Source: Companilactobacillus zhachilii
Lineage (GTDB): Bacteria; Bacillota; Bacilli; Lactobacillales; Lactobacillaceae
NCBI RefSeq assembly: GCF_003606365.2
Contig: NZ_CP031933.2
Coordinates: 2,170,001-2,234,000, forward strand
DNA length: 64,000 nt
Direction: 5' to 3'
Position numbers and translations under genes: made by a program. Position 1 is the stretch's first letter. Each line of letters begins with the position of its first letter. The notes under the pieces are model-generated. The model did no database searches. It was given only the letters and a program-made list of their open reading frames with translations, and was not told the DNA's origin. Positions 29,435 through 40,284 of the stretch are shown one piece after another.

Positions 29435-29902
29435 CTACCAACGATAGTGAGCGAATGCACGGTTAGCATCGGCCATCTTATGTGTATCTTCACGTTTTTT
29501 AACAGCAGCACCAGTATTGTTAGCTGCATCCATAATTTCATTTGCAAGACGTTGGTCCATTGTATGTTCACCACGTAGACGAGCATAACTTGTGATCCAA
29601 CGAAGTCCTAAAGTAGTACGACGGTCTGGACGAACTTCGATAGGAATTTGATAGTTAGAACCACCGATACGGCGAGCCTTAACTTCAAGAACAGGCATAA
29701 CATTGTTCATTGCTTCTTCAAACACGTCCAATGGTTCGTTGCCTGTCTTATCCTTAATAATATCGAATGCACGATATAGAATTGATGAAGCTGTACCTCT
29801 TTTACCATCATACATTAAGTGGTTAATCAAACGAGTTACTAGCTTTGAGTTGTACATTGGATCTGGCAAAACATCACGTTTTGGAGCTCTACCTTTACGC
29901 AT
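29435..29902 (-). CDS. rpsG: Ribosomal protein uS7
   Basis: 155 residues: [20 protein letters not shown] and the C-terminal [10 protein letters not shown]7 nucleates assembly of the 30S head and is autoregulatory in some bacteria. It follows rpsL by 49 bp. Confidence 0.98.
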   Translation of the reverse strand: MRKGRAPKRDVLPDPMYNSKLVTRLINHLMYDGKRGTASSILYRAFDIIKDKTGNEPLDVFEEAMNNVMPVLEVKARRIGGSNYQIPIEVRPDRRTTLGLRWITSYARLRGEHTMDQRLANEIMDAANNTGAAVKKREDTHKMADANRAFAHYRW

Positions 29903-29951
29903 AAAAAATTCCTCCGTTATTACATTATTTCATTAAATAATTAATTTATTG

Positions 29952-30365
29952 TTATTTCTTAGGTCTCTTAGCACCATATTTTGAACGACTTTGCATACGT
30001 CCATCAACACCGGCTGTATCTAAGGCACCACGAACAACGTGATAACGAACACCAGGTAGATCCTTTACACGTCCACCACGGACAAGGACAACACTATGCT
30101 CTTGTAGGTTATGACCAATACCAGGGATATATGCTGTTACTTCAATAAGGTTTGATAATCTAACACGGGCGTACTTACGTAGGGCAGAGTTAGGTTTCTT
30201 AGGTGTCATTGTTCCGACACGAGTTGCAACACCACGTTTTTGTGGAGCTGGGTTCTTTGTGGCAACTTTCTTCATACTATTGTAGCCGTAGTTCAATGCA
30301 GGTGCATCGGACTTAGAAGTTTGTGACTTACGGCCTTTGCGAACTAATTGATTAATTGTAGGCAT
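29952..30365 (-). CDS. rpsL: Ribosomal protein uS12
   Basis: 137 residues with the decoding loops [18 protein letters not shown] and [17 protein letters not shown]. The lysines altered in streptomycin resistance are present, so the gene predicts sensitivity. It is first gene of the str operon. Confidence 0.98.
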   Translation of the reverse strand: MPTINQLVRKGRKSQTSKSDAPALNYGYNSMKKVATKNPAPQKRGVATRVGTMTPKKPNSALRKYARVRLSNLIEVTAYIPGIGHNLQEHSVVLVRGGRVKDLPGVRYHVVRGALDTAGVDGRMQSRSKYGAKRPKK

Positions 30366-30403
30366 TCAAAGTTCCTCCTAAAAATTTAAGTACACACATC
30401 CAG

Positions 30404-30435
30404 GTGGTTCATAATTTTGTAAAATAATAAACCAC
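30404..30435. promoter_or_regulatory. 32-bp inverted repeat upstream of rpsL
   Basis: GTGGTT.AT.ATTTT and AAAAT.AT.AACCAC form a near-perfect palindrome centred about 55 bp before the rpsL start, in the spacer shared with the divergent prepilin peptidase gene. It could be an operator or a hairpin in the rpsL leader; there is no T tract. Confidence 0.5.
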
Positions 30436-30595
30436 GTGAGTGGCGTACGTTATGAGCTTTATATTTAATAAACAAACTAATATTGCTGCCAATAAAAGCA
30501 CGTCTACTAGAATACCATCTAAAAAAAGCCATGTCAATGCAACATTTCTAAAAAGTTATCCACAGAACCTCGTAATTTTATCTGAGGTGATTAAT

Positions 30596-31264
30596 TTGAA
30601 ATACTTTCTATACTTTACTATTTTCATACTAGGAGCTTGCATTATCTCCTTTCTAAAAGTCATTGCACATGATTATCCACAGATCAACACAACACGTCGA
30701 TCACACTGTGATTACTGCGGTAGGATCTTACGATGGTACGAAATCATCCCTATTGCAGGCTATTTCATAACTAATGGTAAATGCTCAAGCTGTAAAAATC
30801 AAATCAATTTTTGGCATCCAATAATAGAGGCTATTGGCGGTTTGATGTTTTTATTGGTTGTCTCTTTAGGAGATTATAAATACTTACCATTACTTATTGG
30901 ATTAACAATTTTAGGATTTAGCGATGCAGAGTATGGTTATGTCTACCCTGCCACTTACTTAATAATCCTGCCGACCATCTTATTAAGTCACTTGCACATC
31001 TTAAATGCTTTATTAACTTATTTAATTCTCCTATTAATAAGTCGCAAATATGCTTTTGGTTTAGGAGATATCGAAATACTGGCCATGCTCAGTTTGATAT
31101 TTGGTTTAATTATCACACTGTGGATACTTACCATTGCCTGTTCAATGTGTATCGTTACTTTCCTAATCATTAAAAAAAGATCATTTAGATTTATCCCCTA
31201 TCTAACTTTCGCTACGGGTATCGTCTATCTGATCTTATCGTTTAATATGCGTGGTGCTAGTTGA
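30596..31264 (+). CDS. Type IV prepilin peptidase (ComC-like)
   Basis: The best start is TTG 30596 behind GAGGTG, giving 222 residues, normal for the family. An N-terminal cytoplasmic zinc-like motif (CDYCG ... CSSCK, about residues 39-66) and the two catalytic aspartates, in GFSDAEYGY (about 107-115) and FGLGDIEILA (about 153-162), mark an A24 peptidase with several membrane helices. It processes ComGC-type pseudopilins for DNA uptake. It is divergent from rpsL. Its last codons and stop lie in the terminus of a repeat unit. Confidence 0.92.
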   Translation: MKYFLYFTIFILGACIISFLKVIAHDYPQINTTRRSHCDYCGRILRWYEIIPIAGYFITNGKCSSCKNQINFWHPIIEAIGGLMFLLVVSLGDYKYLPLLIGLTILGFSDAEYGYVYPATYLIILPTILLSHLHILNALLTYLILLLISRKYAFGLGDIEILAMLSLIFGLIITLWILTIACSMCIVTFLIIKKRSFRFIPYLTFATGIVYLILSFNMRGAS

Positions 31265-31433
31265 TTTTCGACTATGGTTTTAAAATTACTTTTTAAAATC
31301 CAGATACGCCCCATATCCTATAACTTTAGCCATTAGTAACATAATAATACTGAAAATTGTTCACTAATGATTTAAAAGTAAAGAATAAACTAGCCGGAAA
31401 GAGCAAGAAATTTTGGTTGCTCTTGGAGGTGAC
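31250..31433 (+). repeat. Structured repeat with tail, internally deleted copy R2
   Basis: The unit begins with the terminal repeat CGTGGTGCTAGT, which encodes the last codons of the prepilin peptidase, followed by an AT-rich tail like that of R9. The core (31389-31433) has lost nearly all its interior: TAGCCGGAAAGAGCAAGAAA is joined directly to TTGCTCTTGGAGG, leaving only the base of the closing stem. Confidence 0.8.
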
Positions 31434-31445
31434 ATATTTAATATC

Positions 31446-32282
31446 TTATCTATTAGGCAAAATCTTTTCTAATTTAAGCCAGTTAACACAAAGTTCCCAC
31501 CATTTAGTATCGAACTCATTCAAATTGTCTTCATTACCAGGATTTTGAGTTATGTAATTTCCTAGAGACAATCCATGAGCACCTGATCCAAATAAGTGCA
31601 TTTCATACGGAATATGCAACATATCCATCTTTTGCGCATAAAGAATCGAATTCATTACTGGCACTGTGGCATCGGTAACTGTCTGCCAAATAAAAGTTGG
31701 CTTCCCATGTTCAGTTAAATGTTCTTGTGCTTGCCAATAATAAATATCTGGTGCAATCTTCATAGCCCAGTCTTCGTCTTTAGGCCAACCAATCGTCATA
31801 TCGATCACTGGATAGCATAAAATATTGGCTGCAGGTCGAACTGACAATTCATCGCTGAAAAATTTAGTTCGTTGCTCCTCATCTAACATAATAGAATTAA
31901 AGTTTGCCACCACATGACTTCCAGCTGAAAATCCGACTAGAACTACTCTACTTAAATCAATATGGTGCTCATCATCTTGTGTTTTCAACCAGTTTAAAGT
32001 AGTAGCAAGTTCTTGCAATGCCAATGGATAAACCGTTTTGTCATCGTCAACTAATTGATAATCTAAAACTAAGGCATGCATACCTAATGCATTAAACTTA
32101 AAAGCAATCGGCTGAGCTTCTCTGTCAGTTAAAAATTTAAAAGCTCCCCCTGGACAAATAATTGCCAATGGACGTTTTGTTGGTGCTCCAAAATCGGCAA
32201 TTGGATCAACCCAATATGTATCTAAATTGAATTTGGTATCTTGATAAGCTAGCTCTTGTTTTTGCAAAATCTTAACCCCCAA
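31446..32282 (-). CDS. Alpha/beta hydrolase (carboxylesterase-like)
   Basis: 278 residues with the oxyanion region ICPGGAFKFL (about 43-52), nucleophile elbow GFSAGSH (about 113-119, catalytic Ser) and a late FGSGAHGLSLG (about 236-246) carrying the catalytic His; the acid is probably in the TDATVPV segment. Members hydrolyse small acyl esters, for instance on sugars. No signal peptide is present. The gene is alone between inverted copies of the structured repeat, R2 and R3. Confidence 0.88.
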   Translation of the reverse strand: MGVKILQKQELAYQDTKFNLDTYWVDPIADFGAPTKRPLAIICPGGAFKFLTDREAQPIAFKFNALGMHALVLDYQLVDDDKTVYPLALQELATTLNWLKTQDDEHHIDLSRVVLVGFSAGSHVVANFNSIMLDEEQRTKFFSDELSVRPAANILCYPVIDMTIGWPKDEDWAMKIAPDIYYWQAQEHLTEHGKPTFIWQTVTDATVPVMNSILYAQKMDMLHIPYEMHLFGSGAHGLSLGNYITQNPGNEDNLNEFDTKWWELCVNWLKLEKILPNR

Positions 32283-32328
32283 ATTATTTTTTCATGTTTT
32301 TATTATACAACTAAAGATTGAAAATACG

Positions 32329-32649
32329 CGTGGTGCTAGTTAAATATGCCACCTCCAAGAGCAAGAAGTTAGGTCGCTATGGGGACCGACAAAAGCCAAG
32401 GTCTTTTGTCTAGATTTTGAACCTCGCACAAATCGCGAGTTTCAAAAGTTGTCCCGTGGTGTAAGCACTAAAGTGCTAACGCCACCTGCACAGCGACCTA
32501 ATTTCTTGCTCTTTCCGGCTAGTTCATTGTTTGTTTTTGAATCAATGACTACAATTACTGGATATGGATGGAGTATGTTCTGAATCTTTTGTCTTTTAAA
32601 ACTTAAAAATTATTTCAACTACATAATCAAAAAATCAATTAGCACCACG
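32329..32649 (-). repeat. Structured repeat, complete unit R3 with terminal inverted repeats
   Basis: A 321-bp unit bounded by CGTGGTGCTAGTT (32329-32341) and its near-perfect inverse (32637-32649, 12 of 13). The 177-bp core is 32348-32524 and an AT-rich tail of about 110 bp follows. The closing stem uses AGAGCAAGAA..TTAGGTCGCT, P2 AGCAC/GTGCT, P3 TTTTGAAACTCGCG/GCGAGGTTCAAAA and P4 GACAAAAG/CTTTTGTC. It is the best copy for defining both element ends. Confidence 0.88.
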
Positions 32650-32694
32650 AGTATTGAGAATCGTTTTTTAAGCGGTTCAATCCTATTAATTGCA

Positions 32695-32725
32695 CAAAAA
32701 AAGTCGACCTGATGGTCGACTTTTT
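32695..32725 (-). terminator. Terminator of rpoBC
   Basis: AAAGTCGACC and GGTCGACTTT with a 4-base loop and a T tract on the minus strand, just after the rpoC stop. Confidence 0.93.
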
Positions 32726-32732
32726 ACTATGA

Positions 32733-35700
32733 TTAATGCTTTTCTTCTTTAGCTGCATCTTCAGCTTTCATTTGAGCTTCGATGTCAGAAATTGTGTAGG
32801 CACCATTCAATGAGTTATCTGCCATAGGACCAACTTTCTTTGGTTCCATGTGGTTGTACTTAGCCATACCAGTACCGGCAGGAATAAGTTTACCAATAAT
32901 AACATTTTCCTTAAGTCCAAGAAGTGGATCATTCTTACCACGGATTGAAGCGTCAGTAAGAACTCTTGTTGTTTCCTGGAAGGAAGCGGCTGACAAGAAA
33001 CTGTTTGTTTCAAGAGAAGCCTTAGTGATACCAAGAAGTACTGGACGACCAGTAGCTGGAATACCACCATTGAACAATGTTTCACGGTTATGGTCAGTAA
33101 ATTGAGCAATATCCATCAATTGACCAGGTAAGACATCTGTATCACCAGGATCAAGAATACGGATCTTTCTGAGCATTTGTCTGATCATAACCTCAAAGTG
33201 CTTATCAGAAATATCAACACCCTGCATACGGTAAACTTTTTGAACTTCAGCAAGCAAGTAGTTTTCTGTATGTAGAACGTTTGTAACTTTAATCAATTCC
33301 TTAGGATCGATTGAACCTTGTGTCAACTTACCACCACGTTTAACGTGATCACCTTCGGCAACCGCAACACTTGATGTGTAAGGAACACTATAAGATCTAG
33401 AATCAATGTCACCTTCGACAGTGATTTCCTTAGTATGTTCTGCTTGGTTTTCATCGATTGATGTGACAATACCATCAACTTCAGAAATAATAGCAAGACC
33501 TTTAGGGTTTCTAGCTTCAACAATTTCTTGAACACGAGGAAGTCCTTGTGTAATATCGTCACCACCAGCAACACCACCGGTATGGAAGTTTCTCATTGTC
33601 AATTGAGTACCTGGTTCACCGATTGATTGAGCAGCAACAGTACCAACTGCTTCACCAATTTCAACTTCTTCACCAGTAGCAAGGTTACGACCGTAACATT
33701 TCTTACATACACCATGCTTTGTATCACATGTGAATGCTGAACGAATTGTAACGTGTGTAACACCAGCATCAACGACTTTTTGAGCAATTGCTTCATCCAT
33801 CAAGACACCACGAGGTACAAGTACATCGCCAGTCTTAGGATCTTTAATAGTCTTTTGTGTATAACGACCAACAAGTCTGTCATACAATGGTTCGATCATA
33901 TCTGTACCTTCCATGATTGAACTTACAACAAGTCCACGGTCAGTACCACAATCCTCTTCACGAACAATAACATCTTGTGCAACATCAACCAAACGACGAG
34001 TCAAGTAACCAGAGTTGGCTGTCTTCAAAGCCGTATCAGTCATACCTTTACGGGCACCGTGGGTTGACATGAACATTTCCATGACAGATAGTCCTTCACG
34101 GAAGTTAGAAATAACAGGGATTTCCATCATACCACCGTTAGGGGCAGCCATAAGTCCACGCATACCAGCTAGCTGAGTAAAGTTTGAGATGTTACCACGG
34201 GCACCGGAATCAGACATCATTGAAATAGGGTTTGTAGGATCAAATGAGTCGATCAACAATTGTTGAATTTCATCCTTTGTATCGTTCCAAACACTAATAA
34301 CACGATCATGTCGTTCAGCATCTGTGATAAGTCCACGACGGAATTGCTTAGAAATTGAAGCAACTTGTTTGTGGGCTTTTTCGATGATTTCAGGTTTTTG
34401 AGTTAAGTTAGGAACATCAGTAACACCAACTGTCAAACCAGATAGTGTACAGATTGTGTAACCTAATTCCTTCATATCATCAAGCAATGAAGATGTTCTT
34501 TGAACACGGTAGATCTTAAATACTTGAGCAATGATATCTGATAAGTAGCTACTCTTCAATGGGTCAATAAGATCCATTTCATCAAGGCGCTTGTTAATAT
34601 CTTCACCTTTGCCAAGGAAGTATTTGTCAGGAACACCATGCATCAAGTTGTCATCTGTTGGTTCGTTCAAGTATGGGAAATCTTCAGGAAGAATTTCGTT
34701 AAAGATTACTTTACCAACGGAAGTAATCATAACCTTATCTCTTTGGTCATCCTTGAATGGCTTGTTAGGCATTGAATTAACAGCGATACCAATTCTTGTG
34801 TGATAGTGAACATCACCATTTAATAGGGCTGTTTGAACTTCATTAGAATCCTTGAAGATCTTACCTTCACCAGTCATATGTCTTGTTTCAATTGTTAGAT
34901 AGTAGTTACCTAAAACAACATCCTGTGAAGGAGTAACGATAGGCTTACCATCTTTAGGAGCAAGAATATGGTGGGCAGCAAGCATCAACATACGAGCTTC
35001 AGCTTGAGCTTCGTCTGATAGAGGAACGTGGATAGCCATCTGATCCCCATCAAAATCGGCATTGTAAGCTTCACAAGCAAGTGGGTGCAAACGCATTGAC
35101 TTACCATCAACCAATACAGGTTCAAAGGCTTGAATACCAAGTCTGTGAAGTGTAGGGGCACGGTTAAGTAATACTGGACGTTCTTTGATAACGTCTTCTA
35201 GTACATCCCAAATGTCATCATCTTGACGATCGATCTTTCTTCTAGCGTTTTTAACATTAGAAGCAATTTCACGTTTAACAAGTTCATGCATAACGAATGG
35301 CTTGAACAATTCCAAAGCCATTTCACGTGGAAGTCCACATTGATAGAACTTCAATGTAGGTCCAACATCAATAACTGAACGTCCTGAGTAATCAACACGC
35401 TTACCAAGTAAGTTTTGACGGAAACGTCCTTGCTTACCTTTAAGCATGTGAGAAAGTGACTTCAATGGACGGTTACCAGGTCCTGTAACGGGACGGCCAC
35501 GACGACCATTATCAATCAAAGCATCAACAGCTTCTTGCAACATTCTCTTTTCGTTTTGAACAATGATGTTAGGAGCATGTAGATCCAACAATCTCTTCAA
35601 ACGGTTATTACGGTTAATTACACGACGGTACAAATCGTTCAAATCAGAAGTAGCGAAACGGCCACCTTCTAGTTGAACCATAGGACGTAAATCAGGTGGG

Positions 35701-36401
35701 ATAACAGGAATTGCTTCCATTACCATCCATTCAGGTTTGTTACCTGATTTTTGGAAGGCACTTAAAATATCCAAACGTCTGATAGCACGTGTACGTTTTT
35801 GACCTTGAGCACTCTTTAGAGTCTCACGGAGTTCTTTAACTTCTGCATCCATATCAACTTGGCTAAGTAAATCACGGATACCTTCAGCACCCATCTTAGC
35901 AACGAACTTGTTACCAAATTCTTCACGTTTCTTACGATATTCAGTTTCAGTTAAAAGTTGTTTCTTTTCTAGATCTGTTTCACCTGGGTCGATAACTACA
36001 TATGATGCAAAGTAGATTACTTCTTCCAAGTTTCTTGGACTCATGTCCAAAACAAGTCCCATACGTGATGGGATACCCTTGAAGTACCAGATATGTGATA
36101 CTGGGGCAGCTAGTTCGATATGAGCCATACGTTCACGACGAACCTTTGAACGAGTAACTTCAACACCACAGCGGTCACAAACAATACCCTTATAACGGAT
36201 ACGTTTGTACTTACCACAGGCACATTCCCAGTCTTTAGTTGGTCCGAAAATTCTTTCATCGAATAGACCATCTTTTTCTGGTTTCAAAGTACGGTAGTTG
36301 ATAGTTTCTGGTTTCTTAACTTCTCCATAAGACCAACTACGAATCTTGTCCGGAGATGCTAAACCAATTTGCATACTTTCGAATTTATTAACGTCTATCA
36401 A
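32733..36401 (-). CDS. rpoC: RNA polymerase beta' subunit
   Basis: 1222 residues. An N-terminal zinc site ([20 protein letters not shown], about 60-79), catalytic NADFDGDQM (about 448-456) with the three Mg-binding Asp, and a second cysteine cluster [11 protein letters not shown] are intact. The start is TTG 36401 behind GGGAGG. It follows rpoB by 24 bp and ends at a strong terminator. Confidence 0.98.
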   Translation of the reverse strand: MIDVNKFESMQIGLASPDKIRSWSYGEVKKPETINYRTLKPEKDGLFDERIFGPTKDWECACGKYKRIRYKGIVCDRCGVEVTRSKVRRERMAHIELAAPVSHIWYFKGIPSRMGLVLDMSPRNLEEVIYFASYVVIDPGETDLEKKQLLTETEYRKKREEFGNKFVAKMGAEGIRDLLSQVDMDAEVKELRETLKSAQGQKRTRAIRRLDILSAFQKSGNKPEWMVMEAIPVIPPDLRPMVQLEGGRFATSDLNDLYRRVINRNNRLKRLLDLHAPNIIVQNEKRMLQEAVDALIDNGRRGRPVTGPGNRPLKSLSHMLKGKQGRFRQNLLGKRVDYSGRSVIDVGPTLKFYQCGLPREMALELFKPFVMHELVKREIASNVKNARRKIDRQDDDIWDVLEDVIKERPVLLNRAPTLHRLGIQAFEPVLVDGKSMRLHPLACEAYNADFDGDQMAIHVPLSDEAQAEARMLMLAAHHILAPKDGKPIVTPSQDVVLGNYYLTIETRHMTGEGKIFKDSNEVQTALLNGDVHYHTRIGIAVNSMPNKPFKDDQRDKVMITSVGKVIFNEILPEDFPYLNEPTDDNLMHGVPDKYFLGKGEDINKRLDEMDLIDPLKSSYLSDIIAQVFKIYRVQRTSSLLDDMKELGYTICTLSGLTVGVTDVPNLTQKPEIIEKAHKQVASISKQFRRGLITDAERHDRVISVWNDTKDEIQQLLIDSFDPTNPISMMSDSGARGNISNFTQLAGMRGLMAAPNGGMMEIPVISNFREGLSVMEMFMSTHGARKGMTDTALKTANSGYLTRRLVDVAQDVIVREEDCGTDRGLVVSSIMEGTDMIEPLYDRLVGRYTQKTIKDPKTGDVLVPRGVLMDEAIAQKVVDAGVTHVTIRSAFTCDTKHGVCKKCYGRNLATGEEVEIGEAVGTVAAQSIGEPGTQLTMRNFHTGGVAGGDDITQGLPRVQEIVEARNPKGLAIISEVDGIVTSIDENQAEHTKEITVEGDIDSRSYSVPYTSSVAVAEGDHVKRGGKLTQGSIDPKELIKVTNVLHTENYLLAEVQKVYRMQGVDISDKHFEVMIRQMLRKIRILDPGDTDVLPGQLMDIAQFTDHNRETLFNGGIPATGRPVLLGITKASLETNSFLSAASFQETTRVLTDASIRGKNDPLLGLKENVIIGKLIPAGTGMAKYNHMEPKKVGPMADNSLNGAYTISDIEAQMKAEDAAKEEKH

Positions 36402-36425
36402 AAGGTAACCTCCCTAAAGTTTTGA

Positions 36426-39400
36426 CTAGTTTTCTGATTTTGTACTAGTTGATTCAGCTGAATCTTTTGAGGCTTCAAGCTTCTTAGCTTCCTCTTCAGC
36501 ACGTTTTTGTTCTTGTTGTTTAGCAAACTTAGATAGAGCGTCGATACTTACAGTATCTTCATCATCATCCATGTCTCTAAGTTCAATTTCCTTCTTGTGT
36601 GAATCAAGAACTTTCATGTCTAGTCCAAGAGCTTGTAATTCTTTGACAAGAACACGGAATGATTCAGGAACACCAGGCTTAGGAATACTTTCACCCTTAA
36701 CGATAGCTTCATATGTCTTAACACGTCCAACAACATCATCAGACTTGTATGTCAAGATTTCTTGAAGTGTATAAGCGGCACCATAAGCTTCAAGGGCCCA
36801 AACTTCCATTTCACCAAATCTCTGTCCACCAAATTGTGCTTTACCACCAAGTGGTTGTTGAGTAACTAGTGAGTAAGGTCCTATTGAACGAGCATGAATC
36901 TTATCATCAACCATGTGGGCTAGTTTCAAGTAGTACATGACACCAACGGCAACACGATTCTTAAATGGTTCACCAGTACGTCCATCATAAAGGATTGACT
37001 TACCATCAGAATCCATATCAGCTTCTTTAACGATGTCCCATAATTCATCATTTTGTACACCATCAAAAACAGGAGTTGAAACGTGGATACCAAGTTTTCT
37101 AGCAGCCATACCTAAATGAAGATCAAGAACTTGTCCGATATTCATACGTGATGGAACACCCATTGGGTTCAAGAGGATATCTACTGGAGTACCATCTGGC
37201 ATGTAAGGCATGTCTTCTTCTGGTACAACGATTGAAACAGTACCCTTGTTACCATGACGACCAGACATCTTATCACCAACTTGAATCTTACGCTTTTGAG
37301 CAATGTAAACACGAACTAACATGTTAACACCAGGATCAAGTTCGTCACCGGCTTCACGAGTGAAGACCTTAACGTCTTGGATAATACCGCCACCACCATG
37401 TGGTACACGAAGTGAAGTATCACGAACTTCACGAGCTTTTTCACCAAAGATAGCATGTAGCAATCTTTCTTCGGCTGATAATTCAGTAACACCCTTAGGT
37501 GTAACCTTACCAACTAAGATATCGCCATCGCGAACTTCAGCACCAATACGGATAATTCCGAATTCGTCAAGATCCTTCAATGAATCTTCACCAACATTAG
37601 GAATTTCACGTGTGATTTCTTCAGGTCCAAGTTTTGTATCACGTGCTTCTGATTCGTATTCTTCAATATGAATTGAAGTATAAGCATCTTCACGCACTAA
37701 TTTTTCTGAAAGTACAATCGCATCTTCATAGTTGTACATGTTCCATGTCATAAAGGCAATCAATGGGTTTTGACCAAGAGCTAATTCACCGTTTTCCATT
37801 GCTGGACCATCGGCAATAATATCACCCTTCTTAACCTTTTCATCCTTGTGAACGATAGGTCTTTGGTTGTAACTCTTACCATTATTTGAACGACGGAACT
37901 TAGTTACTTTATATTCATCAGTTGTGCCATCTTCGTCACGTTTGATTGTGACCTTCTTAGCATCAACATATTCAACAACACCGGCATGATCAGCTAACAA
38001 TGCAGCACCTGAATCATGAGCAGCGATGTATTCCATACCAGTACCAACTAGTGGTGCATGTGGATTGATCAAAGGAACAGCTTGACGTTGCATGTTAGCA
38101 CCCATCAAGGCACGGTTCGAGTCATCATTTTCCAAGAAAGGAATACATGCAGTAGCTACAGAAACTACTTGCTTAGGTGAAACGTCCATGTAATCGACTT
38201 TTTCTGGAGTAGTTTCAATGTTGTCATCTTTGTGACGAGCCAAAATTGTGTTGTCAGAGAATGAACCATCATCATTCAATGGTGTATTAGCTTGGGCAAC
38301 AACATAGTTATCTTCTTCATCAGCAGTTAAGTAATCGATCTTGTCAGTTACTTTATGTGTATCCCATGAAACACGACGATATGGTGTTTCGATAAAACCA
38401 TATTTGTTGATGATGGCATATGAAGCCAAGTTATTGATAAGTCCGATATTAGGACCTTCAGGAGTTTCGATAGGACACATACGACCATAGTGAGTATAGT
38501 GAACATCACGAACTTCATATCCGGCACGATCACGAGTCAAACCACCAGGTCCAAGAGCTGATAGACGACGCTTGTGTTCTAGTTCTCCAAGTGGGTTTGT
38601 TTGATCCATGAATTGTGACAATTGTGATGAACCAAAGAATTCCTTAATTGAAGCAACAACAGGTCGAATATTGATCAATTGTTGAGGTGTAACGGTAGCT
38701 GAGTCTTGAATTGACATTCTTTCACGAACAACACGTTCCATACGTGACAAACCAATACGGAATTGATTTTGTAGCAATTCACCGACTGAACGAATACGAC
38801 GATTACCCAAGTGATCAATATCATCAGTGTTACCAATACCTTCTTTAAGGTTCAAGAAGTAGTTGATACCAGCTAAGATATCTGCAGGTGTAATTGTACG
38901 GTTTGTTTCTGGAATATGACCGTTACCAATCATATTAACAACTTTTTCATTATCGTTTTCTGAATAAACTTTAATACTTTGAATAGTAATAGGATCTGTT
39001 AGAACACCTTCATCAGATGGTTCCAATGTAATAGTCTTAAAGTCATCACGATCAAGATATGGAGATAGAGTCTTCATAGCATCACGATCAAGCAATGTAT
39101 CTTTTGCTAAAACAACTTCACCAGTATCTGGATCAGCAAGTGTTTCAGCCAAAGTCTTGTTCATAAGTCTTGTCTTAAGGTTTAGTTTCTTATTGATCTT
39201 GTAACGACCAACAGGAGCTAAGTCATAACGACGTGGGTCAAAGAATCTAGCATATAGCAATGAACGAGAACTATCAGCAGTCTTTGGTTCACCAGGACGA
39301 AGTCTTTCATAAATATCCTTCAAGGCTTCTTCAACACGGGAATCAGTTGCTTCTTTATGAACATCTTTATCAAGAGTAAGGTTCAAAGTATCGTTATCAC

Positions 39401-40034
39401 CGAAAATATCAAGGATTTCTGAATCTTCGCCAAAACCTAAGGCTCTAACAAGTTCAGAAATAGGTAATTTTCTAGTTCTATCGATTCTTACATAGCCTAG
39501 ACCCTTTGCATCTGTTTCATATTCCAACCAAGCACCACGGTTAGGGATAACAGTTGTACCAAAGTTAACACGACCGTTTTTATCTGTATCTTGATTGTAA
39601 TAAATACCAGGTGAACGTACTAATTGAGAAACAATAACACGTTCAGCACCGTTGATGATGAAAGTTCCTTCATCAGTCATGATAGGGAAATCACCAAAGA
39701 AAACATCTTGAGTCTTGATTTCACCAGTTTCATGATTAGTCAACTTCAAAGTTACGTGGAGTGGTGCTGAGAAGTTGGCATCATGTGCTCTAGCTTCTTC
39801 AACAGTATATTTTGGTTCTAGTAACTTGTAATCAACATATTCCAAAGAAAGATTTCCAGCAAAGTCATCAATTGGCATTATGTCGTCAAACATATCTTTA
39901 AGTCCTTCATCTAAGAACCATTTGTAAGAATTTGTTTGAATGTCAATTAAATTTGGCAGTGGAAGTACTTCCTTGATCTTTGCATAACTACGACGAACAC
40001 GGTGTGCACCATAATTAACGTTATGATAAGTCAA
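36426..40034 (-). CDS. rpoB: RNA polymerase beta subunit
   Basis: The best start is TTG 40034, six bases after GAGGTG; the frame stays open 35 codons further upstream but that part is the leader. This gives 1202 residues beginning with [20 protein letters not shown] after the initiator. The rifampicin pocket ([20 protein letters not shown], then LSALGPGG) keeps the sensitive-type Gln, Asp, His and Ser. The C-terminus has a charged Lys/Glu/Ser extension. A strong promoter and a hairpin-containing leader lie upstream. Confidence 0.97.
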   Translation of the reverse strand: MTYHNVNYGAHRVRRSYAKIKEVLPLPNLIDIQTNSYKWFLDEGLKDMFDDIMPIDDFAGNLSLEYVDYKLLEPKYTVEEARAHDANFSAPLHVTLKLTNHETGEIKTQDVFFGDFPIMTDEGTFIINGAERVIVSQLVRSPGIYYNQDTDKNGRVNFGTTVIPNRGAWLEYETDAKGLGYVRIDRTRKLPISELVRALGFGEDSEILDIFGDNDTLNLTLDKDVHKEATDSRVEEALKDIYERLRPGEPKTADSSRSLLYARFFDPRRYDLAPVGRYKINKKLNLKTRLMNKTLAETLADPDTGEVVLAKDTLLDRDAMKTLSPYLDRDDFKTITLEPSDEGVLTDPITIQSIKVYSENDNEKVVNMIGNGHIPETNRTITPADILAGINYFLNLKEGIGNTDDIDHLGNRRIRSVGELLQNQFRIGLSRMERVVRERMSIQDSATVTPQQLINIRPVVASIKEFFGSSQLSQFMDQTNPLGELEHKRRLSALGPGGLTRDRAGYEVRDVHYTHYGRMCPIETPEGPNIGLINNLASYAIINKYGFIETPYRRVSWDTHKVTDKIDYLTADEEDNYVVAQANTPLNDDGSFSDNTILARHKDDNIETTPEKVDYMDVSPKQVVSVATACIPFLENDDSNRALMGANMQRQAVPLINPHAPLVGTGMEYIAAHDSGAALLADHAGVVEYVDAKKVTIKRDEDGTTDEYKVTKFRRSNNGKSYNQRPIVHKDEKVKKGDIIADGPAMENGELALGQNPLIAFMTWNMYNYEDAIVLSEKLVREDAYTSIHIEEYESEARDTKLGPEEITREIPNVGEDSLKDLDEFGIIRIGAEVRDGDILVGKVTPKGVTELSAEERLLHAIFGEKAREVRDTSLRVPHGGGGIIQDVKVFTREAGDELDPGVNMLVRVYIAQKRKIQVGDKMSGRHGNKGTVSIVVPEEDMPYMPDGTPVDILLNPMGVPSRMNIGQVLDLHLGMAARKLGIHVSTPVFDGVQNDELWDIVKEADMDSDGKSILYDGRTGEPFKNRVAVGVMYYLKLAHMVDDKIHARSIGPYSLVTQQPLGGKAQFGGQRFGEMEVWALEAYGAAYTLQEILTYKSDDVVGRVKTYEAIVKGESIPKPGVPESFRVLVKELQALGLDMKVLDSHKKEIELRDMDDDEDTVSIDALSKFAKQQEQKRAEEEAKKLEASKDSAESTSTKSEN

Positions 40035-40238
40035 ATTTTTCACCTCAACATTTAATTTGTTCAAATCGCAATCAAATTTAAATGTTACAATTTGATTACA
40101 TTTTGCATGAAAACGGTTTTTTAACCTATTTTTAGGCAAAAAAAAACCAAAAATAGAATCAAATATCTATTTTTGTTTTTTTATTTAGCATAATCACGGA
40201 CAATAGATCGCGATTTGCGATTTGAACTTTGAATCTCA
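40035..40238 (-). ncRNA. rpoB 5' leader with terminator-like hairpin (Lacto-rpoB type)
   Basis: About 200 nt are transcribed before rpoB. A perfect 10-bp hairpin CAAAAATAGA/TCTATTTTTG (40148-40175) is followed by GG and nine T residues, a classic terminator layout although the stem is AT-rich. A conserved RNA named Lacto-rpoB is reported in 5' UTRs of rpoB in lactic acid bacteria; I assign this leader to it by position only. The hairpin may terminate clpC read-through, attenuate rpoBC, or both. Confidence 0.5.
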
Positions 40239-40244
40239 AAAAAG

Positions 40245-40273
40245 ATAATACTCTTAACCACTATTCTTGTCAA
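40245..40273 (-). promoter_or_regulatory. rpoBC promoter
   Basis: TTGACA (40268-40273), a 17-bp spacer and TATTAT (40245-40250) on the minus strand, an almost consensus sigma-A promoter starting 12 bp beyond the clpC stop. Confidence 0.88.
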
Positions 40274-40284
40274 TAGTCAAGGTC

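Noticed and set aside
30404..30435. Rho-independent terminator
   Set aside because: The stem is not followed by a T tract in either direction and lies upstream of two divergent genes.
30440..30595. N-terminal extension of the prepilin peptidase
   Set aside because: The extra 52 residues are polar, lack a ribosome binding site and are unlike the family; TTG 30596 has GAGGTG and precedes the first membrane helix directly.
40035..40139. N-terminal extension of RpoB
   Set aside because: It lies in the leader, ends at the hairpin T tract and does not resemble known beta subunits; TTG 40034 has GAGGTG at 6 bp.
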